A stretch of 64,000 bases of DNA from Halomicrobium salinisoli (lineage in GTDB: Archaea > Halobacteriota > Halobacteria > Halobacteriales > Haloarculaceae). Below the pieces are notes generated by a model, which did not search any database, was not told the origin of the DNA, and saw nothing but the letters and a program-made list of their open reading frames with translations. The stretch covers positions 310,001 through 374,000 of the forward strand of contig NZ_CP084463.1 of NCBI RefSeq assembly GCF_020405185.1. Reading direction: 5' to 3'. Within the stretch, counting starts at the first letter, position 1, and each line of letters begins with the position of its first letter. A program made the position numbers and the translations under genes. Shown here in pieces: positions 35,310 to 43,734 of the stretch.

Positions 35310-35450
35310 GGCTCGCGTGTCGTTCGCTGCGCTCACTCCCGCTCGCATTTACCGAGAGCGCTCGTTTCACTCGCGCTCTCGCTACCTCACGGGTCGCTCC
35401 GCTCCCCGTTCGCTTTTTCCGAGGTTCCTCACTCCGTTCGGAACCTCGCT
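35310..35450. repeat. Palindromic CGCTCACTCC/TTCGTTCG repeats between convergent genes
   Basis: CGTTCGCTGCGCTCACTCCC, GAGAGCGCTCGTTTCACTCG, CGGGTCGCTCCGCTCCCCG and CGAGGTTCCTCACTCCGTTC occur one after another, with GGTTCCTCACTCCGTTCGGAACC forming a hairpin. The position between two convergent genes suggests bidirectional termination. Confidence 0.55.
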
Positions 35451-36204
35451 ACTTCTCGTCTAGCACGACCGGAATCCCCTCCGCGGCGACGGCGGCGGCG
35501 AAGGCCTTCGAGTCGGCGCCCAGCGTCGAGAACGTGTCGTAGTGGACGGGCATCACGAGGTCGGGGTCGATCCGCACCGCCAGCCCGGCCGCCTCGCGGC
35601 GGTCCATGGTGAACCGCTGGCCGATCGGCGGGCAGAACAGGGAGACGTCCATCGACCCCATCGTCCGGTGGCCGGGCAGGACGTCCGTGTCGCCCGGCCA
35701 GAAGGCCCGCGTCCCCTCGACGGCGACGACGAACCCGCAGCCGAACCCCTCCGGGTGGTAGGGGGTGCCGTCCGGGCGGGTGTGGGGACCGTCGGGCTCG
35801 TTGTGCGCCGGCGTCGTCCAGATTTCCACGTCGCCGACGGTCAGTTTGTCCTTCGCCCCGACCCGCTCGACGTCGTAGGGCAGGTCGGACAGCGGCGGCA
35901 GGCCGCGCTTCTTCGCGCCGTCGTCGATCCCCTCGAACGCGACCACGGTGGCGTCGTCGCTCGCGACGCGCTCGATGCCGTCGGGGTCGTAGTGGTGGAC
36001 GTGACTCACGCACACCACGTCGCCGTCCTCGGCCCGGTAGTCCCGCGACGGGGGGTGGGTGAGGTCCTCGGAGTCCGGTTCCCACTCGCCCGTCAGGACG
36101 CCGTAGCGCCCGGGGTCCGTGTAGACGACGCGCTCCTCGCCGGCCAGCCTGATCGTGGCGTAGCCCAGCCACTCGACGGCCAGACCGTCGTGTCGAACGG
36201 TCAT
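35449..36204 (-). CDS. MBL-fold metallo-hydrolase
   Basis: 251 residues. It begins MTVRHDGLAVEWLGYATIRL (UlaG-like N-terminus). Metal-site motifs are VSHVHHYDPDG (HxHxxD with Asp), TTPAHNEP, WPGDTDVLPGH and PVHYDTF. ATG 36204 is preferred over upstream in-frame ATGs because this N-terminus is the start of the fold. Substrate unknown; a second MBL protein of a different subgroup lies at 61.5 kb. Confidence 0.85.
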   Translation of the reverse strand: MTVRHDGLAVEWLGYATIRLAGEERVVYTDPGRYGVLTGEWEPDSEDLTHPPSRDYRAEDGDVVCVSHVHHYDPDGIERVASDDATVVAFEGIDDGAKKRGLPPLSDLPYDVERVGAKDKLTVGDVEIWTTPAHNEPDGPHTRPDGTPYHPEGFGCGFVVAVEGTRAFWPGDTDVLPGHRTMGSMDVSLFCPPIGQRFTMDRREAAGLAVRIDPDLVMPVHYDTFSTLGADSKAFAAAVAAEGIPVVLDEK

Positions 36205-36286
36205 TGCCCCCGACGTGGGCCGGGAGGGCAATAAGGGGGCCGCTTCCGGCCGCGACGGCCGTCGACGGGCCCCGGTGCCGGACGGT

Positions 36287-36294
36287 TTATAACC
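36287..36294 (+). promoter_or_regulatory. TATA box of trpB
   Basis: TTTATAAC is centred about 26 nt upstream of the trpB ATG with no Shine-Dalgarno. This is the standard position for a haloarchaeal leaderless promoter. Confidence 0.6.
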
Positions 36295-36315
36295 CAGCAC
36301 CGACCACTCGCGCAC

Positions 36316-37470
36316 ATGTCCGACGGAGAGTTCGAGGACTACGGCGGGCGACACGTCCCGGAGCCGCTGGCGGAGCCGCTCGAACAGCTAGCGACGGCCT
36401 ACGACGAGGTCGGCGGCACCGACGAGTTCCAGGCGGAGCTGCGGGCCCTGCTCGAGGACTTCGCGGGGCGGCCGACGCCGCTGTTCCACGCGGAGACGCT
36501 CAGCGAGCGCTACGGAGCGGACATCTACCTCAAGCGCGAGGACCTGCTCCACGGCGGCGCGCACAAGATCAACAACACGCTCGGGCAGGCGCTGCTCGCC
36601 AAGCGGGCGGGCCGCGACCGGCTCATCGCCGAGACGGGCGCCGGCCAGCACGGCGTCGCGACGGCGATGGCGGGCGCGCTGCTGGACCTCGACACGGAGA
36701 TCTACATGGGCCGGAAAGACGTTGAGAGGCAAGAAATGAACGTCTTCAGGATGCGCCTGATGGGCGCCGAGGTCAACGAGGTCACCCGCGGCGACGAGGG
36801 GCTGGCCGACGCCGTCGACGCCGCCCTGGAGGACTTCGCCGAGAACGTCGACGACACCCACTACCTGGTGGGCTCCGTGGTCGGTCCCGACCCCTTCCCG
36901 CGGATGGTGCGGGACTTCCAGGCGGTCATCGGCCGGGAGGCGAAAGCGCAGTTCCGCGAGCGGACGGGCGGACTGCCGGACGCGGCGGTCGCGGCCGTCG
37001 GCGGCGGCAGCAACGCCATGGGGCTGTTCCACGCGTTCCGGGACGACGACGTCGCCTTCTACGGCGCCGAGGGCGGCGGCGAGGGGACGGACTCGGACCG
37101 CCACGCCGCGCCGCTCTCCGCCGGGCAGACGGGGACCCTCCACGGGATGAAGACCCGCGTCATCGACGACGACGTCGAGGTCCACTCCGTCTCGGCGGGA
37201 CTCGACTACCCCGGCGCCGGCCCCGAGCACGCCATGTTCCGTGAGGTCGGCCGGGCGGAGTACCGCGGGATCACCGACGACGAGGCGCTCGCCGCGTTCC
37301 GCGAACTGAGCGAGGCGGAGGGGATCATCCCGGCGCTGGAGTCGAGCCACGCCGTCGCGCTCGCCGCCGACCTGGCCGAGTCGGGCGACCACGACGAGAT
37401 CCTCGTCAACCTCAGCGGCCGCGGCGACAAGGACATGGCCCGGGCCGCGGAGCTGTTCGACCTGTCCTGA
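36316..37470 (+). CDS. trpB: Tryptophan synthase beta chain
   Basis: 384 residues. The PLP lysine is Lys84 in HGGAHKINNTLGQ, the catalytic Glu is Glu106 in AETGAGQHG, and the phosphate-binding GGGSNAMG is present. It makes tryptophan from indole and serine. It is of the TrpB1 length, but neither trpA nor trpC is adjacent, unlike the usual haloarchaeal trpCBA operon, so it may be a second copy or an unlinked gene. A TTTATAAC box 22-29 nt before the ATG marks a leaderless promoter. Confidence 0.92.
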   Translation: MSDGEFEDYGGRHVPEPLAEPLEQLATAYDEVGGTDEFQAELRALLEDFAGRPTPLFHAETLSERYGADIYLKREDLLHGGAHKINNTLGQALLAKRAGRDRLIAETGAGQHGVATAMAGALLDLDTEIYMGRKDVERQEMNVFRMRLMGAEVNEVTRGDEGLADAVDAALEDFAENVDDTHYLVGSVVGPDPFPRMVRDFQAVIGREAKAQFRERTGGLPDAAVAAVGGGSNAMGLFHAFRDDDVAFYGAEGGGEGTDSDRHAAPLSAGQTGTLHGMKTRVIDDDVEVHSVSAGLDYPGAGPEHAMFREVGRAEYRGITDDEALAAFRELSEAEGIIPALESSHAVALAADLAESGDHDEILVNLSGRGDKDMARAAELFDLS

Positions 37471-37500
37471 CGGGGCGCTTTCGACCCTGCCGAGGGCCCG

Positions 37501-37929
37501 CTACTCGTCGTCGTAGGTCCAGTAGTCGACCGAGCCCACGTCGATCCGGACGGGCGTGTTCTCCGACCAGGCGTCGTCGTCGGCGTCGTACTTGCGGTTG
37601 ATCCGCTGCAGGACCTCGCCGGCCTCGTCCTCGTCGTCGATCACCGTCGCCGTGCCGCGGATCGACGCGCCCCACCGCGCGCGGCCGCCCTCGTCCTTCT
37701 GGACCGACAGCGCGACGCGGGGGTTCTCGCGGACGTTGGCGAGCTTGCGGCCCGCGATCGCGACCTCGACGACGCCGTCGTCGTAGCGGTACCACACTGG
37801 GGCGACGTGTGGCTTGCCGTCGTGACAGGTCCCGAGGTGGGCGACGAGGGGCTCGCTCGTGAGCAGTGCCTCGGCCTCGTCTGGGACGTCCGTGGTCACG
37901 CCGTCGACTAGACGCTCGGTGCTACTCAA
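37501..37929 (-). CDS. Pyridoxamine 5'-phosphate oxidase-like flavin/F420-binding protein
   Basis: 142 residues. The split-barrel pattern PLVAHLGTCHDGKPHVAPVWYRYDDGVVEVAI, NVRENPRVALSVQKDE and the C-terminal region with SVDYW is typical of PNPOx-like proteins. These bind FMN, F420 or heme. No catalytic residues of true PdxH are evident, so the substrate is unknown. It converges with trpB. Confidence 0.8.
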   Translation of the reverse strand: MSSTERLVDGVTTDVPDEAEALLTSEPLVAHLGTCHDGKPHVAPVWYRYDDGVVEVAIAGRKLANVRENPRVALSVQKDEGGRARWGASIRGTATVIDDEDEAGEVLQRINRKYDADDDAWSENTPVRIDVGSVDYWTYDDE

Positions 37930-37939
37930 CCTGTCTCCG

Positions 37940-38065
37940 GTCGAACTACGTGAGACTGGGCTCGAGAGACGACCGCCGGGAGTCTCTCGGCGTCCTCGGA
38001 AGCGAAGCGACCGGGGGCCCAGTAGACGAGTGAAGCGAGTCTAGTGGCGTCCGAGGTGACTGCCG
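37940..38065. repeat. Palindromic repeat between PNPOx-like gene and cetZ
   Basis: GGGAGTCTCTCGGCGTCCTC, GGAAGCGAAGCGACCGGGGG and GACGAGTGAAGCGAGTC are members of the interspersed GCGAAGCGA/GTGAAGCGAG family. No gene fits. Confidence 0.45.
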
Positions 38066-38103
38066 CGGGGAGAAGACGTTCGGGGCGGTCGCTCGACGAC
38101 CGA

Positions 38104-39285
38104 TCAGTACAGCGGGGCGAGTTCCTCGGCGCCCTCGTGGACGAGGTTCTGGAGGTTGTCCTCGCTCTCGGCGCGGATCTCCTCGATGTTGTCCTGGGCC
38201 TCGATGGCGACCTTCTGGAGCTCCTTGACCCGGGGGACCTGGTGGACGCCGGAGAAGAGGACGACGCCGGCGACCGAGTCGGACCCGGGCAGCGGGTAGT
38301 CGCCGCCGCGGACCTCCATGGAGCCGGTCTCCTCCTCGAGCCACTTCCGGCCGCGCTCGATGCCCTTGCGGTTGAGGTGTTCGGGCGGGCCGGCGGCGAC
38401 CAGCAGCGTCCGCTCGGCGCCGTCGATATCGCAGGGCAGCGTGAGCCGACCCAGCGCGGCCTTGCGCACGAGCGACGTGATGCGGTTGGTCGTGTCGACG
38501 GCGTCCCGGTCCGATCCGCCGCTCCCGCCGCCCAGCCGCGACAGGAAGCCGCCGCCGTCGTCCGATCGCTCGACGGGTTCGCGGGCGTAGCCGACCGTCG
38601 ACACGCCGCCGCCGTCGAGCGTGTTGATGATCTCGGAGGAGTCGACGACGCTCTCCGCGACCTGATCGCCGGCCGCGGCCTCGCCGGCGCCGAACAGCAC
38701 GCCGAACCGCGTGACGATCTCCTCGTTGATCGCGTCGTAGCCCTCGGCCATCGACTCGCCCGCCGACCGCCAGGCGTCGTTGTCGAACACCAGGAGGTTG
38801 TCCACCTCGCGCACGAACGTCCGGAACGAGCGCGCGGCGTTGAGTGTGTAGATGCCGCCCTCGTCGGCCGCGGGCAGCACGCCCAGGCCGAACACGGGCT
38901 CCTCGTAGACGTGCTTGAGGTGCTTGGCGAGGACGGGCGCGCCGCCGCTGCCGGTCCCGCCGCCGAGCCCGGCCACGACGAGGAACGCGTCCACCTCGTG
39001 GACCGGGACGCGGTCGATGGCCGCCTGGATCTCGTCGAGGTCGGCCTCGGCGATCTCGGCGCCCAGCTCGTTGTCGGCGCCGACGCCGTGGCCCTTGACG
39101 CGGGACTGGCCGATCAGGACCCTGTTGTCCTCCGGGATCCGCTCTAACCCCTGCAGGTCGACCGTCGCGGAGTTGACCGCGATCGGCGCGCGGACGACGT
39201 CCTGGCCGGTCCGGTCCTCGTACTCGAGGAACTTGTCGACGATCTTGCCGCCTGCCTGCCCGAAGCCGATGAGTGCGAGTTTCAT
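38104..39285 (-). CDS. cetZ: CetZ tubulin/FtsZ-family GTPase
   Basis: 393 residues from the ATG at 39285. The tubulin-family signature is GLGGGTGSGGAP (106-117). The N-terminus KLALIGFGQAGGKIVDKF and the absence of FtsZ-specific sequence place it in CetZ, the haloarchaeal family of cell-shape proteins. A Gly/Ser/Asp-rich insert (about 237-262, SDDGGGFLSRLGGGSGG) looks disordered and is not part of the conserved fold. It polymerises with GTP near the membrane. The ATG is preceded by about 380 bases of gene-free DNA with a TATA-like region near 39385. Confidence 0.9.
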   Translation of the reverse strand: MKLALIGFGQAGGKIVDKFLEYEDRTGQDVVRAPIAVNSATVDLQGLERIPEDNRVLIGQSRVKGHGVGADNELGAEIAEADLDEIQAAIDRVPVHEVDAFLVVAGLGGGTGSGGAPVLAKHLKHVYEEPVFGLGVLPAADEGGIYTLNAARSFRTFVREVDNLLVFDNDAWRSAGESMAEGYDAINEEIVTRFGVLFGAGEAAAGDQVAESVVDSSEIINTLDGGGVSTVGYAREPVERSDDGGGFLSRLGGGSGGSDRDAVDTTNRITSLVRKAALGRLTLPCDIDGAERTLLVAAGPPEHLNRKGIERGRKWLEEETGSMEVRGGDYPLPGSDSVAGVVLFSGVHQVPRVKELQKVAIEAQDNIEEIRAESEDNLQNLVHEGAEELAPLY

Positions 39286-39667
39286 GGTTGGTTGGATGCG
39301 GGGCGTTCGACCGTCTCTGTTCCATGGTGGCGTCGTCCCACCGCCTGCCCCGCGTACCTCCAGATCCACGCGTCTACGGCATTGTTATGTAGTCTATACG
39401 TTACTCTAGCCGGTTACGTACCAGACGCCTAACAGTCGTCTGACGGGCGCGTGACGGGCGGCACGCGGAGGGACGACGGCGTGGCGGGGTCAGCGGCGCT
39501 GGAGTCCGTCAGGTCACCGGCGAAAGCGACCCGTTTTTCAGAGGCGGACGCGTACCGACGCTCGGTGGCGATGACGACACGTTACCCCCGCTGAGCCCCG
39601 TGTGACGATGCCTTTCAACTGAGCCACCATCTCCGAAACCGCCGAGTGGCGACGCTTCCGCTGGTAC
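39286..39667. other. Gene-free region upstream of cetZ
   Basis: No open frame of haloarchaeal character is present. An AT-richer stretch (GTTATGTAGTCTATACG, 39382-39398) is the best candidate promoter for cetZ on the minus strand, giving a leader of about 75 nt. GGCGTGTGACGG-like and CCCGTTTTTCAG sequences near 39530 could be the end of a transcript. Nothing else is recognised. Confidence 0.45.
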
Positions 39668-40033
39668 TCAGAACGGCGACTCGGGTCCTTCCTCGGCTGC
39701 ACTGTCCGCTTCCGCCTCGGCGCTCCCCTCCTCGATCGGTCCGTCCCACTCGCTGAGGCCGGGTTCGTAGCTGACGACGTCCCCCTCGAATCCCTCGTAG
39801 GCGGCGATGAGGCGTGCGGCCTTGACGCTGGACTTCCCGTGGGGACACAGCGTCACGACGTCCTCGTCGCCGTCGAACCGCTCGACGTCCTGGACTAGTT
39901 GGCCCAGCGGGACGTTCTCGCTGCCCGGGACGTGGCCCCGCCGGTAGGCCCGCGGCGGGCGGATGTCGACCACGCGCGTCTCCTCGTCGTCCAGGCGCTC
40001 CCTGAGTTCCTCGGTGCCGATCTCGCCGTCCAT
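39668..40033 (-). CDS. Rhodanese domain protein
   Basis: 121 residues, a single rhodanese domain. The active-site cysteine is Cys63 in VVTLCPHGKSSVKAA, and the CH2A/CH2B-like boxes (VVDIRPPRAYRRGHVPGSENVP) are clear. An Asp/Glu/Ala tail of about 20 residues ends the protein. It transfers sulfane sulfur; partner unknown. It is followed on the same strand by two Nudix genes upstream. Confidence 0.9.
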   Translation of the reverse strand: MDGEIGTEELRERLDDEETRVVDIRPPRAYRRGHVPGSENVPLGQLVQDVERFDGDEDVVTLCPHGKSSVKAARLIAAYEGFEGDVVSYEPGLSEWDGPIEEGSAEAEADSAAEEGPESPF

Positions 40034-40084
40034 CGCCGTTCACTGGGCGACCGAGGCTGAAAGCCCTCACGGAACGCGGCGGCC

Positions 40085-40651
40085 CTACAGCAGCCCCTCC
40101 TCCCTCGCCAGCAGCAGGGGTGTCAGGGCGCCGCCGTTGACGGGGCCCTCGCGGTCGCGGACGACGTCGATCACCTCGTCGGCGGGGACGGTGTCGGTCT
40201 CGATCCACTCGCCCTCGTCGGGGTCGGGGTCGCCCGGCGTCAGGTCCTCGGCGACGTAGACGTGCCGGCGGTAGCGGACCCACCCCGAGGGGACGTACGA
40301 CTCGACGTGGGTCACCGTCCCGGCGCGGTAGCCCGTCTCTTCGCGCAGCTCGCGGCGGGCGGCGGCCGCGGGGGCCTCGCCCTCGTCGACTCCCCCCGCC
40401 GGCAGTCCGATCTCGCGCATCCGGTGACGGGGACGGTACTGCTCGACCACGACGACCTCGCCGTCGTCGACCGCGAGCACGATTGCGGCGTCTGACGGTT
40501 CGAGCCAGTAGTAGTTCGTTCGGTTCCCGTTCGGCCGCTCGACGACGTCGTAGCCGGCCTCGAAGAACGGCGTCTCCCAGGCGACGACGGCGTCGTGGAC
40601 GGGCCAGTCGGGATCGGCGTCCCCGTCCCAGGGAGCGGCCGGCGGGCTCAC
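40085..40651 (-). CDS. Nudix hydrolase (ADP-ribose pyrophosphatase-like), second of a tandem pair
   Basis: 188 residues from the GTG at 40651, which overlaps the stop of the upstream paralogue (GTGA). The Nudix box is GGVDEGEAPAAAARRELREETG, complete in its Gly, REL and EE positions, preceded by VVEQYRPRHRMREIGLP as in ADP-ribose pyrophosphatases. It hydrolyses a nucleoside diphosphate linked to another moiety. Confidence 0.88.
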   Translation of the reverse strand: MSPPAAPWDGDADPDWPVHDAVVAWETPFFEAGYDVVERPNGNRTNYYWLEPSDAAIVLAVDDGEVVVVEQYRPRHRMREIGLPAGGVDEGEAPAAAARRELREETGYRAGTVTHVESYVPSGWVRYRRHVYVAEDLTPGDPDPDEGEWIETDTVPADEVIDVVRDREGPVNGGALTPLLLAREEGLL

Positions 40652-41193
40652 AGCAGGCCGTCCTCCCTCGCCAGCAGGATCCCCTCGATAGTGGCGTCGT
40701 TGGCGGGTTCGCGCCGGGCGACGTCCAGCGCGTCCTCGACGGGGACGGTCCGCACCGAGAGGAACTCGTTGTCGTCGAGGTCCCGCTCGGCGGGTTCCAG
40801 GCCCTCGGCGAAGACGATACCACGCCGGTGGCGGAGGACGCCGGTCGAGCACCAGAACTCCTCCAGCAGGGAGACGCCGGCGGGGTCGAAGCCGGTCTCC
40901 TCCCGCAGTTCGCGGCGGGCCGCCTCGGTGTAGGACTCGCCGTCCTCGACGATGCCCGCCGGCAGTTCCAGGCACTGCTCGCGGATGGTCGGGCGGTACT
41001 GGTCGACGAAGACGAGGTCGTCGCCGGTCTTCGCCACGACGACGACGGCGTCGGGCAGTTCGGCCCAGTAGTAGTCCTTCTCGGAGCCGTCCGGTTGCTC
41101 GACGCGGTCGTACCCGCCGGTGTACCAGCCGGTCTCGTACTCGGTCGCGCGCTCGCGAACGGGCCACTCGTGGGTTGACTCGCGGTCGCTCAC
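40648..41193 (-). CDS. Nudix hydrolase (ADP-ribose pyrophosphatase-like), first of a tandem pair
   Basis: 181 residues from a GTG at 41193. The Nudix box AGIVEDGESYTEAARRELREETG is intact, and VFVDQYRPTIREQCLELP is the ADPR-type lead-in. It shares the overall plan and both termini (LLAREDGLL / LLAREEGLL) with the downstream gene, so the pair arose by duplication. Confidence 0.88.
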   Translation of the reverse strand: MSDRESTHEWPVRERATEYETGWYTGGYDRVEQPDGSEKDYYWAELPDAVVVVAKTGDDLVFVDQYRPTIREQCLELPAGIVEDGESYTEAARRELREETGFDPAGVSLLEEFWCSTGVLRHRRGIVFAEGLEPAERDLDDNEFLSVRTVPVEDALDVARREPANDATIEGILLAREDGLL

Positions 41194-41194
41194 G

Positions 41195-41590
41195 CTAGGG
41201 GCGTGCGACTGCGACCCGGTAAAGCGTGCCGTTGTCCCGGAGGTACACCGCGTTCCCCGCCGCGGCCGACGGGTTCTGCTGGCGGAGCGCCGCCAGTTCG
41301 TCGAACGGCGAGTGCGTGAACGCCTCCTTGATACCGACGTAGCCGGTCCGGTAGGGCGCCGACCGGCCCGCCCGCTCGGCGGAGGCGTTTTCCAGCGCGG
41401 CGGTGGTGTAGGGGTACTGCCGCTCCGAGAGGTTCCCGGCGTCGGTCGCGGCGTGCGTGGCGTTGGACGGCGTCGCGGTCAGGTAGTAGGGGTCGCCGCT
41501 GGCGAGCAGCGACGGCAACGCGCCCAGCGCGACCAGCAGGACCAGCACCGCCAGGATACCGAGAATCAGGTTCCGCGTGACGCGACGCAT
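41195..41590 (-). CDS. Hypothetical membrane-anchored protein
   Basis: 131 residues from ATG 41590. There is one N-terminal TM segment (about 6-31, NLILGILAVLVLLVALGALP), then an outside-facing soluble domain with NAT, NLS and NGT sequons. The single-anchor topology and small size suggest an envelope protein; family not recognised. It abuts the Nudix pair (2 nt) and may be in the same transcript. Confidence 0.6.
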   Translation of the reverse strand: MRRVTRNLILGILAVLVLLVALGALPSLLASGDPYYLTATPSNATHAATDAGNLSERQYPYTTAALENASAERAGRSAPYRTGYVGIKEAFTHSPFDELAALRQQNPSAAAGNAVYLRDNGTLYRVAVARP

Positions 41591-41744
41591 CTGGTCGTCG
41601 GTTCGCCCGCAGGGCCAAAGGGCGTTCGAAAGTCGGCGAGCCGCACTGCGTCGTCCGACTCCGGCGAGTGCCATCTTACCCGCAGCGCCGCCCGGAATTC
41701 GGAATTCGAGTCGCGGATCGAAGCGCGGATTCGATCAGTGACAC

Positions 41745-41762
41745 CGTGGAAAATATTTTACC
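41745..41762 (+). promoter_or_regulatory. TATA-like promoter of the GH5 gene
   Basis: GGAAAATATTTTACC is a clear AT-rich box 86-100 nt before the ATG at 41848, so the transcript would have a 5' leader of about 60 nt, unlike most genes here. Confidence 0.45.
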
Positions 41763-41847
41763 AGTCGCCGTCCCACGATTCGTGTCTCCGTCGCGGGACG
41801 GGTCACCGGTGGCCGCCCGCGGCGGTCAGTACGGAAGGGGATTCACG

Positions 41848-43278
41848 ATGACACAGGACCACACGTCCGACGTAACCGACGCACAGGCGACGAACCGGTC
41901 CACGACGACGCGACGCCGGCTGCTGAAGACGACGGCCGCCGGCGCGCTCGCGGCCGGAATCGGCACGGGTGCGGTGGGTAACGCGGCCGCCCGCGGCAAG
42001 GCCACGCCGCCGCTGCGGCGGGACGGGAACAGGATCGTCGAGCCCTCCGGCCGGGAGGTCGAACTGCACGGGATCAACATCGCCGACCCGAAGCGGGTCG
42101 ACGTGACAGCACCGGCGCGCGGGAAGAACGCCGTCCAGGCCATCGACCTGGCGACGGACGCCTCGGAGGGCTGGCACGCGAACGTGGTGCGGCTGCCCGT
42201 CCAGCCCGTCGACATCGGTGAGCACGAGCCCGGCTCCGGCCCGGACCCGGTCGCGTTCACCGAGGCCCAGCTCGAGGCGTACCTCGAGGAACACCTCGAT
42301 CCGGCGATCAAGAAGTGCAAGCAGGAGGGCGCCTACGCCATCGTCGACTACCACCGCCACCGGGACATCCCGTGGACGGACGAGACGCTGGCCGAGGAGG
42401 TCCAGCTGTTCTGGGACGTCGTCGCCGAGCGGTACGCCAACCGGCCGAACGTCATCTTCGAGGTGTTCAACGAGCCCCAGGGCAACCCCAACTACGGGGC
42501 CAGCGGCCAGGACCTGGTCGACTGGTGGGGCGAGTGGCTGGACACGGCCCAGCCGTGGGTCGACACGATCCGGAGCCACGCCGACAACCTGACGCTGGTC
42601 GGCTCGCCCCGCTGGTCCCAGGTGACCTTCGGCGCGGTCATCGAGGAGTTCGACGGCGAGAACCTCGGGTACACGCTGCACCTGTATCCCGGCCACGACC
42701 CGACCACGCCGGCCGACTACGACGACTGGGTCACGCCGGTCAACTACGGCGGCGGCGACGTGCCCTACGACGACGAGACGCCGGCCTACGAGATCGCACC
42801 GGTCGTCATGACCGAATGGGGCTTCGACCCCGACGCGGATCCCGCCGCCGGCGGTGCCGTCGACGAGGAGACCGCCAACAGCGTCGACTGGGCCGAGCAC
42901 GACCCCGACTACGGCCAGCACGTCACCGAGTGGCTCTCCACCCGGCCGGTCCACTCCACCGCGTGGGTGTTCGACCCCATCTGGGATCCCAACATGTTCA
43001 CCCGTCCCTTCGAGACCGAATCCATCGGCAACCCCTACGACCCGGACAACGAGGTCCCCGAACTCTGCGGGGACCTCCCCTGCGAGTGGGAGCTGCTGAC
43101 CGGCGACTACATGGGCGACACGGTCAAGGAGTTCCTGGCGTCCGAGAACGCCGGCGACCATCCCGGCCGCGGCAAGGGCCACCAGAAGGGCCGCGGCAAG
43201 GGCCACCAGAAGGGCCGTGGCAAGGGCCACCAGAAGGGCCGCGGCAACGGCCACGGGAAACATCACACGGACGAATAG
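41848..43278 (+). CDS. Tat-exported GH5 glycoside hydrolase (endoglucanase-like)
   Basis: 476 residues. A Tat signal (TTRRRLLKTTAAGALAAGIG, about residues 20-39) sends the folded enzyme out of the cell. The TIM-barrel has Glu209 in FEVFNEPQG (acid/base) and Glu323 in VMTEWGF (nucleophile), which is the GH5 pair. HVVRLPVQ-like, VDYHRH and TLHLYPG match the barrel strands. The most likely activity is beta-1,4-glucan hydrolysis, but mannan or other glucans are possible. The last about 45 residues are a basic GRGKGHQK repeat tail, odd for a halophile. Confidence 0.88.
   Translation: MTQDHTSDVTDAQATNRSTTTRRRLLKTTAAGALAAGIGTGAVGNAAARGKATPPLRRDGNRIVEPSGREVELHGINIADPKRVDVTAPARGKNAVQAIDLATDASEGWHANVVRLPVQPVDIGEHEPGSGPDPVAFTEAQLEAYLEEHLDPAIKKCKQEGAYAIVDYHRHRDIPWTDETLAEEVQLFWDVVAERYANRPNVIFEVFNEPQGNPNYGASGQDLVDWWGEWLDTAQPWVDTIRSHADNLTLVGSPRWSQVTFGAVIEEFDGENLGYTLHLYPGHDPTTPADYDDWVTPVNYGGGDVPYDDETPAYEIAPVVMTEWGFDPDADPAAGGAVDEETANSVDWAEHDPDYGQHVTEWLSTRPVHSTAWVFDPIWDPNMFTRPFETESIGNPYDPDNEVPELCGDLPCEWELLTGDYMGDTVKEFLASENAGDHPGRGKGHQKGRGKGHQKGRGKGHQKGRGNGHGKHHTDE
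43165..43260 (+). repeat. 24-bp tandem repeat at the GH5 3' end
   Basis: Units at 43165-43188, 43189-43212 and 43213-43236 are the same except for one base, and a fourth degenerate unit fills 43237-43260. They encode GRGKGHQK three times, then GRGNGHGK. In-frame repeats of this kind can vary in number. Confidence 0.85.
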
Positions 43279-43296
43279 AGTCGTGGTAGCGGCCGT

Positions 43297-43710
43297 TCAG
43301 ACGACGTCGCGGTAGAGCCGGCCGAACGCCTGCCGGCGGAGCGTGTCCACGGCGGCGCGCTCCTCGTCCTGGAAGGTAGCTGCCACGGCGGCGTCGGCGA
43401 ACGGCGGCGCGTGCCAGACCACGTTGTCGACGTTGTCCGATCCGACCTCGATCACCTCGCGGTCGGCGCCGTCGCGCCACTCCTCGTACTCCGTCCGCGT
43501 GCCGACCGTGACTTCGAGCCGATCGGCGAACAGCGCGTCGCGGGCCGTCTCGACCACCTCGCCCGTGACGCGCTCCTCGTACTCCTCGGCGTCGAACTCC
43601 ATCGCCTTCGCGACCTCTTTGACGACCAGCTGGGCCGTCGCTCCCAGGTCCTCGTAGCGCTCGCTGGCCTCGTCGGCCGTCTCCGGCGAGAACGTCCCCT
43701 CGGTGTGCAT
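43297..43710 (-). CDS. Haloarchaeal DUF5809-like protein
   Basis: 137 residues, acidic and soluble, with the pattern MHTEGTFSPETADEASERYE and HAPPFADAAVAATFQDEERAAVDTLRRQ. I recognise it as the family DUF5809, which in haloarchaea is often next to DUF5810, as here. Function unknown. It lies 24 nt from the DUF5810 gene on the same strand. Confidence 0.7.
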   Translation of the reverse strand: MHTEGTFSPETADEASERYEDLGATAQLVVKEVAKAMEFDAEEYEERVTGEVVETARDALFADRLEVTVGTRTEYEEWRDGADREVIEVGSDNVDNVVWHAPPFADAAVAATFQDEERAAVDTLRRQAFGRLYRDVV

Positions 43711-43734
43711 GCCCCGGCGTTCGCCCGTCGCCCA

